Assembly (NCBI GenBank): GCA_947184155.2 | Contig: CAMXCT020000127.1 | Location: 236,945 to 300,944, forward strand | DNA length: 64,000 nucleotides | Source: Cladocopium goreaui | Lineage: Eukaryota > Sar > Dinophyceae > Suessiales > Symbiodiniaceae | Direction of reading: 5' to 3' | Shown here: piece after piece, positions 57,401 through 64,000 of the stretch | Position numbering within the stretch: the stretch's first letter is position 1 | Layout: each line of letters starts with the position of its first letter | Made by a program: the position numbers and the translations under genes | The notes under the pieces: generated by a model | Told to the model about the DNA's origin: nothing | The model's database searches: none | The model's input: the letters and a program-made list of their open reading frames with translations, nothing else

Positions 57401-59932
57401 ATGAGTGCTGCTCTGACGTTGGCGCCGCACCACCATGAAAGTGGCGGATCGTTGTGTGCATCGGGCAGCAAGGGATCGGCCCCCGCGGAGAGCAGCTGCT
57501 GGACGAGAGCGACGCTGTCCGTCACAGCAGCAAAATGCAAAGGGGTTGCGCCCTGGGAGTCTCTGGCATGCACGTTGGCTCCATGGTCCATTAAGACGTG
57601 CAATGTCATTGGCGAGTTTGCCAGGACCCCCAAGTGCAGGGCCGTACGCCCGTCGCTGGTGGCGACATTGGGATTTGCAAAGCCAGCCAGAAGCAGATGC
57701 AGCGAATAGAAATGGCCACGAGATGCTGCAACATGAGTGACAGGCTCGGCGCGCCAGCGCCCCATCCATTGGCAATTAGGGTCTTGCCCGGCTTCCAGAA
57801 TCTCGATCACTGTGTCATGCTGTTGTTCCTGGATAGCATTGACCAAATCTATTGTGCGATTGGTGGTTGTGGGTGCTAGAACCACGTGCATGACTCGAGG
57901 TGACCCAAGCGCTGGCCAAGTTCCTCCCACTGGAACTGGCTGACCCTCCACAAGGAGACGAACTGCAAAAGGAAGATGTCCTAGGTGAAGAGCCACACCT
58001 TGCTTTAAGGACATGACTATAGACTCTTCGGAGGCTGGCAGGACGCAAATCTCACTCCCTGTGTATGCCATAACAAAGGACACATGGTCAAACGGCAGGT
58101 CTCCACCGCCAAGCACATCTTCCACATCCCAGTACCTTTGCTGTTGCGACACAGATCTACACACTGCCCACAACCTTCTCCCAGAGCAATACGAAAGTAT
58201 GTTTGGCAGCTGTCGGATGATCCAATCCGTAGGCGTGGCGCGAGCAGCGCATTGGTGGATGCACATCGCCGCCATGAGGCCTGCTCCGGCAGAGTAAAAG
58301 GGTGCCTGGCCATCGCTATTGCAAAGGAGAGGATCTGCTCCAGCTGACAGAAGACAGGCCGAAAACACAACGTCTTGGTAAACAACTGCCAGGTGCAAGG
58401 GGCTGTCCCCATTGCTGTTTTGCAAGTCGGGATCTGCCCCCCATTGCAATAAAACTGACACAATCTCTTCTTGGTCGTGCGCAACAGCTGCATGCAAGGC
58501 GCTGCGACGGTCGTCGGTCAGCACATTTGGATTTGCAAACCCCTCTAGCAGCAAGCGCACGCTCGCAATGGAGCTGGTGTCGGTAGCGTACAATAGACCA
58601 TGATGAAAGCGTTGGTCTGCCGCATCCCACAACCATCCATTTGGATCTTGCCCCAATTCAAGGATGTGGGTCAAAGCTTCGACATCATCATCCACTATAG
58701 CTTGCAACAAGTCAGGAGAATGCTCATCTGTTTTCTGCTTCAGAACGAGAAGCATGCCATACGGCTTGCCCAGGGTGGACCAGGTAAGATGGTTCGAAGC
58801 GCAGCGGCCATCCACCAACAATGCCACTCCAAATGGCGGATGTCGCAAGTGCGTGCCGACCTGCTGCTTCATCCACATGACCGTAGAGTCATCTGTAACA
58901 TCCAGGCGCAGCACCTCTTCTCCTGTGCAAGCAAAGGCAATACTGATGCTTCCACCTCGCGCATCCAGGCCAAGTTTTGTGTTTCGAAAGGTTGATGACA
59001 CCTGCCATAGAGGGGCAATATGGTCGCCACAATATGCAGCAATATCGCCAATGCAAAGCAATAGGATTGCATGAAAATTTGAGCTATCGCCTCCAAAGAT
59101 TGCACGAAATTTCTGTCGCTGCTGGTGCATGACCCTTTCCCACACTCTCTTGGACATAGCATGGTCGCAAGGGTTGGGAAGGGCATAGTAATCCTGAGGA
59201 TCTTGCTGCATATGTGTCATGAAAGTGCGTAGCAGTGCAATGTGGATGCGCATCCTTTTGGAAATCCGGGCCACAAGTTCGTCGCCATCTGTACTGTCTA
59301 TCCCAGCTGCCGTGCGAAGAAGAGACAAGGCAGTGCGCCTCTCTGCAACCTGTGCATACCATGCCGTGTCGGTGCAAGGGCTAAACGGTGAAGGAACCGT
59401 TTCAAAAAGTGATGGCATATGCGCCAACAAGGCTTTGTAGTCACAGAGCAGTCCCTCGAAAATGGTGATTCGGCAGCGAATAGCCATGAGAGACAAGTCA
59501 TGAACGGGAGCGTGTGAGCCGTGTGAGCTTGTCGGGCTCGATGAAAGGTCGCTACCGGAGAATTCGCTGTCTACGAAAGACGGTAGCTTTGGGAAGATGG
59601 TTGAGGCAGGCGATGAGCCTCCTCTGCAATCAAATGATTCTAATTTGATGGCTTTTCCTGCGCCTCCTACTCGGGCCACTGGGCAAATGCAAAATGCGGA
59701 CAGCTGACAGGTGTTCAGCTGCCAATGTGTCCCTTGCAGCCACCAAGGTTGAGGGTTATGTGGCTGGAAGCACAGATCGGCTTCGTTCCAGGTGTGGGTG
59801 CGTCTTCCGAAATTTACTTCCCACTTGCCCTCTACGCACCTTGCAGCAATGAAGTGGGACCGGGAATGAAGGATGTAGATGCCAGGGCCGACTTGCGGCA
59901 AGTGTGTAGCAGGCACGCTCTTGACACATTGC
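54466..59932 (-). CDS. Giant transposon gene, exon 1: ubiquitin-like/ankyrin repeats and PD-(D/E)XK nuclease
   Basis: Residues are numbered from the codon at 59916; an acceptor-like CTAAG places the exon start at 59932. Around residues 320-395 and 610-690 are two similar ubiquitin-like segments (MKQQVGTHLRHPPFGVALL and LKQGVALHLGHLPFAVRLL). Each is followed by ankyrin repeats (400-545 and 690-820: SALHAAVAHDQEEIVSVLL, TALHLGVLANSPMTLHVLM, TPLHFAAV). A nuclease domain spans about 1160-1420: SVTGLIHAFARPFDADEA, AGSIDL (Asp1339), LIDWKR (Asp1353, Lys1355) and QLNIY (Gln1388-Tyr1392), the G-x2-D, D-x-K and Q-x3-Y pattern of Cas4/RecB-like enzymes. Residues 1520-1815 (RYLRVHNGQCFLYHD and after) look like the helical region that precedes D5-type helicases. 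It continues into exon 2 by a GC-AG intron at 54465. If unspliced it would end at TGA 54448-54450. Confidence 0.78.
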
Positions 59933-60031
59933 CTTAGTTCTCATTGTAGAAACCATTGCAACATATGGACCTGAAAGATGCTGACATGGTTCCAGCTATC
60001 ATCTGCAATGTCCTTTTGTTGCCGTTTCGTT

Positions 60032-60277
60032 TCATCCATGGCTACTTAAGTCTGACATTCCGAAACACATCGCAGCAGTACGGGCGAGACGCTGCCATGG
60101 CTGCAAGAAGCGATTTCCATCTGCTATTGCCCAGAAGGGCCCGTCACCAGTGTAAGGTACCTTGAAGCCATGAGCTCGGAGAGCGTCGACGAGACAAACA
60201 TCTTTGAAGCAATCATCGCAACGACTCCTCAGGTGAAAGCCAGGGTCAAAGGACATTCTTTTGCAGTCAGTTCGCAC
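60032..60277 (-). CDS. Candidate upstream exon of the giant gene
   Basis: The reverse frame reads CDDCFKDVCLVDALRAHGFK and then PYTGDGPFWAIADGNRFLQ, a cysteine-rich, protein-like segment just upstream of the acceptor at 59932 and on the same strand. It may provide the true N-terminus, since exon 1 begins without a convincing start codon. The donor and phase could not be settled, and no family is recognised. Confidence 0.35.
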   Translation of the reverse strand: MRTDCKRMSFDPGFHLRSRCDDCFKDVCLVDALRAHGFKVPYTGDGPFWAIADGNRFLQPWQRLARTAAMCFGMSDLSSHG

Positions 60278-62424
60278 TTGCTATCACAACATCAACATAC
60301 AGCACTCACAGATAAGTGACTGCGCCAGCGTCTTGTCACTCCCAGTGGCGACAGAATTGCGCCGGCGAAGTCCATGGCCTGTAGTCCAGCAGTTTCCGCT
60401 TAGGTGCCAAAAAAGAAACCAAGCAAACAGGAGTAATGCTAGCAGGCAAGCAAGCGTGACCTTGCCTTTCACTGGTTCCTCATGCAAACCTGAGCAGCAT
60501 TAACTTCAGAGAAGGCCAGCCAGACTCAAAAGCATCACTCTAACAAGACATATATAGCAGATTCCAATCGCATGTGCGGGTGCAACACCCCACAAACATA
60601 GATGAATTGGACGATACTAGACATGTTTGGCTCCTCTAGTAGTCCTCTAGATAACCTGGTAGCCTCAAGCATCGATTCGCCTCTCAAAAAAACTTTCATT
60701 TTCTCACTCACTCTCTAAAAGTGTGCAAGCTTAGGAACCTTGGCAAGTGGATAGGTTTGTCGCCTCTGCTTCCGAAAGGATGCTGAGCACAAGCTTGTCC
60801 ATGCGCCGCTCACGACGCTCTTTCCGCAGAATCGCGTTGATGTGAACATTGGACCAATACACATCCTCGTATCGTCGGCGGCGCTGGCGCCTCGATAAGC
60901 CAGGCCTTAGCATAACAACTGCAAACCACATATACCTTGCTCTGGGCCTGTTCATCGGCTCCTTCCCTTGATAACGAAACACTGACCTTATGGTCAAGAC
61001 GCTGTTTGTAGCTTGCACGTGCCTTGGCTTGTTCAGACCTCGGCTTCCGCTTGGGGGCACGAGCTTCAGGCTGTAAGGAGGAGCACTGTTTTGATTATGT
61101 ACCAGCTGCCGAGATGCCGAAGTTGTGCAAGCAGCTGCCTCACCAGTATACCAGAAGCAACACATGGGTCATTCAGTCATGACCGTTTTTTCACAAGACA
61201 CTCATTGCTTGCAGAAAAGTGACAACCGATCACAATCTGACTGCTCGTGTCTCCTCGGACTTTGTTGGCTTAGAGACACTTCAACGAACAAGGCTGCACG
61301 AGTGAAAGCTGAAGAAGAGCAATTATATAATGAGCCAAGGGACATGGGCACTTGAGGGCTGACATCTCTGTCTGATACCGACTGCCTTATCAGCTTTGTA
61401 TAATCATTAAGTTGAAGCTGTTTGAAGACTAACCGTAGAAGCCAGCTGCAATCTCAGGACAAGACCCTTTCCTATAATCCTTACAATGTAGCATACAGAC
61501 ACTACAGCCTTGAATGGCTATATTAGCCCCAGCCAAGCCGTAGCGAGTCATGTTCATGAATTTTTGCTGCTGGAGGTATGATTCAGTTGAGGCGCTCGGA
61601 GATGTTGCTTGGTGTCTCGGCACTGCCATCTGACTGTATACGCTGCGACCTCAGGGCACCATCTGTCAGTAGGCAACTAGTCAGGATCGGTCAGGCAGCA
61701 ACAACATATACGAGCTGCAAGTGGCAATGCGTTTCTTGCAAACGAGACTCTGGCTGCGAAACCTTCGGTAGAACAAAGGCCGCACCACACGACGCCAGCA
61801 GTGAGAAGACGAGGGTGGCATCAAAGCTGTTGAAGATATCCTTGCCACAATCTTTCGGACAAGGCCATCACCTGAGCAGGGCTTGGCTCAATACGTCTTG
61901 GACACGTCTATATTCTTAGAAAATACAACTGCCACTAAGCGGTCAAACCATGTTATTGTAAGGCCAGCGACACCAAGTGGTAGCCTGCCAGAGGCCAGTG
62001 GTTGCACTCTTTTCGCACGCGATGCTGGATACCAAGCGCTTGCCAAGGCAAAATCGCACCCCTCATCAGCGAGCGCAAAGCACTTCATTGGCAAAGACAT
62101 AACACCGTTTTGTAGCGCATGCCAACTTTGCATCCAAGGCGCAGCGTGTTTGCTCGCCGCACGCGTGATCGCACTGGTGCTCCAATCTCTGCTGGATAGG
62201 TTCAATGAAATATCTGCCTTAATGAACCACATCTCATTCCATCATGCATTGCAAGTTGAGACGCACTTCTAACCCTTACAAGCCAAATTGCTAACCTCAA
62301 GAGATCTTTGCCTAACTCCAACAAGGTAGATTTTGCTAACCACAAAAAATGTCTTGACCCTTATATTTTCACTAACCTCAATATTGTGTATTTCACTAAC
62401 CACAATATTGTGCATTTCACTAAC
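60278..62424. other. Region upstream of the giant gene, two unassigned reverse frames
   Basis: A reverse frame at 61165-60731 is strongly basic (LSRRQRRRRYEDVYWSNVHI, KERRERRMDKLVLSILSEAE) and may be an exon of an unknown protein. Another at 62232-61888 (HALQNGVMSLPMKCFALADE) overlaps an equally plausible forward frame. At 62329-62425 a short phrase around CACTAACC(A/T)CAATATTGTG recurs three times just before the minisatellite. The element boundary, if upstream, should fall in this stretch. Confidence 0.35.
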
Positions 62425-62425
62425 C

Positions 62426-64000
62426 TCTAAGACTCCATAGAGAGAAAAAGTCTCCATAGAGAGAGAAAAAGTCTCCATAAATAGAGAAAAAGTCTCCATA
62501 GAGAAGAGTCCCCGTAAAGTCCCCGTAAAGTTCCCGTAAAGTCCCCGTAAAGAGGAAAAGTCTCCATAGAGAGAGAAAAAGTCTCCGTAGAGAAGAGTCC
62601 CCGTAAAGTCCCCGTAAAGAGGAAAAGTCTCCATAGAGAGAGAAAAAGTCTCCATAGAGAGAGAAAAAGTCTCCATAAATAGAGAAAAAGTCTCCATAGA
62701 GAAGAGTCCCCGTAAAGTCCCCGTAAAGAGGAAAAGTCTCCATAGAGAGAGAAAAAGTCTCCATAGAGAGAGAAAAAATCTCCATAGAGAAGAGTCTCCG
62801 TAAAGTCCCCGTAAAGTCCCCGTAAAGAGGAAAAGTCTCCATAGAGAGAGAAAAAGTCTCCATAGAGAAGAGTCCCCGTAAAGTCTCCGTAAAGTTCCCG
62901 TAAAGTCCCCGTAAAGAGGAAAAGTCTCCATAGAGAGAGAAAAACTCTCCATAGAGACGAGTTCCCGTAAAGTCCCCGTAAAGTCCCCGTAAAGAGGAAA
63001 AGTCTCCATAGAGAGAGAAAAAGTTGTTCAAGAGAGAGAAAAAGTCTCCATGAGAAGGAGGTCCCCGTAAAGTCTCCATAGAGAGAGGAAAAACTTCGCC
63101 ATAGAGAGAGAAAAAGTTCTCCTTAGAGAGAGAAAAGTCTCCATAGAGAAGAGTTCCCCGTGGTAAGTCAAAGGTAAGAGGACAAAGTCTCCATAGAGAG
63201 AAGAAAAAGTCTCCATAGAGAAGAGTCACGTAAAGTCTCCTTAAAAGTCCCGTAAAGTCCCCGTTAAGAGAAAAGTATCCATAGAGAGAGAAAAAAGTCT
63301 CCATAGAGAAGAGTTCCCGTAAAGTCCCCGTAAAGTCCCCGTAAAGAGGAAAAGTCTCCATAGAGAGAGAAAAAGTCTCCATAGAGAAGAGTCCCCGTAA
63401 AGACCCCGTAAGGTCCCCGTAAAGAGGAAAAAGTCTCCATAGAGAGAGAAAAAGTCTCCATAGAGAGAGAAAAGGTCTCCATAGAGAAGAGTCCCCGTAA
63501 AGTCCCCGTAAAGAGGAAAAGTCTCCATAGAGAGAGAAAAAGTCTCCATAGAGAGAGAAAAGGTCTCCATAGAGAAGAGTCCCCGTAAAGTCCCCGTAAA
63601 GTCCCCGTAAAGAGGAAAAGTTTCCATAGAGCGAGAAAAAGTCTCCATAGAGAAGAGTTCCCGTAAAGTCCCCGTAAAGAGGAAAAGTCAGAGAAAAAGT
63701 CTCCATAGAGAGAGAGAGTCCCCGTAAAGTCCCCGTAGAGTCCCCGTAAAGAGGAAAAGTCTCCATAGAGAGAGAAAAAGTCTCCATAGAGAAGAGTTCC
63801 CGTAAAGTCCCCGTAAAGAGGAAAAGTCCATAGAGAGAGAAAAAATATCCATAGAGAAGAGTCCCCGTAAAGTTGCCGTAAAGTCCCCGTAAAGAGGAAA
63901 AGTCTCCATAGAGAGAGAAAAAGTCTCCATAGAGAAGAGTCCCCGTAAAGCCCCCGTAAAGAGGAAAAGTCTCCATAGAGAGAGAAAAAGTCTCCATAGA
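62426..64000. repeat. Long modular minisatellite, runs off the right edge
   Basis: Almost 1.6 kb are built from a few modules in varying order: GTCTCCATAGAGAGAGAAAAA (with short variants), GTCTCCATAGAGAAGA, GTCCCCGTAAA repeated one to four times, and GAGGAAAA. Higher-order units of roughly 70-130 bp (two or three CCATAG modules, then two or three CCCCGTAAA modules) repeat about fifteen times. The reverse strand stays open for 525 codons as METFSLSMETFPLYGDFTGT-like text. No known protein resembles this, and single-base slips at 63020-63260 break the pattern. Treated as non-coding satellite. Confidence 0.9.

Larger units (their letters stand above)
49382..59932 (-). mobile_element. Giant self-replicating DNA transposon candidate: single five-exon gene
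   Basis: Five reverse-strand open blocks join at splice-like boundaries without breaking frame: 59916-54466 (1,817 codons), 54377-52818 (520), 52732-51068 (555), 50900-50550 (117), 50491-49382 (369 plus stop), about 3,378 residues. Introns are 54378-54465 (GC-AG, 88 bp), about 52733-52817 (85 bp, edge ambiguous by one base), 50901-51067 (GT-AG, 167 bp) and 50492-50549 (GT-AG, 58 bp). Encoded in order are ubiquitin-like and ankyrin repeats, PD-(D/E)XK nuclease, D5-like SF3 helicase, family-A/TV-Pol-like polymerase, C2H2 finger and DDE transposase. Together these could cut, replicate and integrate DNA. I found no terminal inverted repeats by eye, so the outer ends are unknown. The gene itself shows no stop or frameshift and may be active. 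Confidence 0.7.

Noticed and set aside
54671-59440. Many forward-strand frames of 60-220 codons opposite the giant gene
   Set aside because: They mirror the reverse-strand coding sequence; no recognisable domains.
62269-63997. A 525-codon reverse frame rich in MET, FSL and YGDF units
   Set aside because: The frame is open because the satellite modules lack reverse-strand stops. There is no start context or known domain, and parallel open frames exist in other phases.

Overview
The window looks like nuclear DNA of a dinoflagellate, probably Symbiodiniaceae or another Suessiales lineage (inference). Recognisable host proteins are cut into many short exons. Introns often start with GC, and once with GA, instead of GT, and almost every acceptor is AG followed by an exon G. 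The DNA is full of retroelements and simple repeats. No bacterial operon structure, CRISPR array or rRNA was seen.

1-13.4 kb is retroelement territory of the tyrosine-recombinase (DIRS/Ngaro/PAT/Kangaroo) type. A first element enters from the left: its RNase H tail at 2-568 is followed by a 183 bp direct repeat (647-829 and 1124-1306). A reverse-strand tyrosine recombinase pseudogene follows (1987-3503), interrupted by a tRNA-derived SINE with a 14 bp target duplication. A second, nearly whole element (5451-13423) has textbook split direct repeats A1-ORFs-B1-A2-B2. It encodes a recombinase N-terminal part, a gag-like zinc-knuckle protein, and a pol whose N-terminus is a cytosine-C5 methyltransferase-like domain fused to reverse transcriptase and RNase H.

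13.4-31 kb is mostly intron-like or intergenic DNA with microsatellites. It holds La-motif exons (20.3-20.6 kb), a split homologue of the splicing/ubiquitin factor CWC24/RNF113 (22.9-26.1 kb) and a repeat-coded protein exon (29.8-30.8 kb).

33-43.6 kb holds two tandem head-to-tail genes for bifunctional methylenetetrahydrofolate dehydrogenase/cyclohydrolase (FolD/MTHFD). They share exon structure. The first copy has an in-frame stop, and the second has a TA-flanked inverted-repeat MITE in its last intron. 43.6-49 kb is repeat-rich, including a 380 bp trinucleotide array.

49.4-59.9 kb is the highlight: a reverse-strand gene in five exons, each of which is a whole number of codons (about 3,378 residues in all). 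It combines ubiquitin-like and ankyrin repeats, a PD-(D/E)XK (Cas4/RecB-like) nuclease, a D5-like SF3 helicase, a family-A/TV-Pol-like DNA polymerase palm, a C2H2 zinc finger and a DDE-type transposase. I read it as a self-replicating giant DNA transposon whose replication and integration functions are carried on one polyprotein. 62.4-64.0 kb is a long modular minisatellite that runs off the window.
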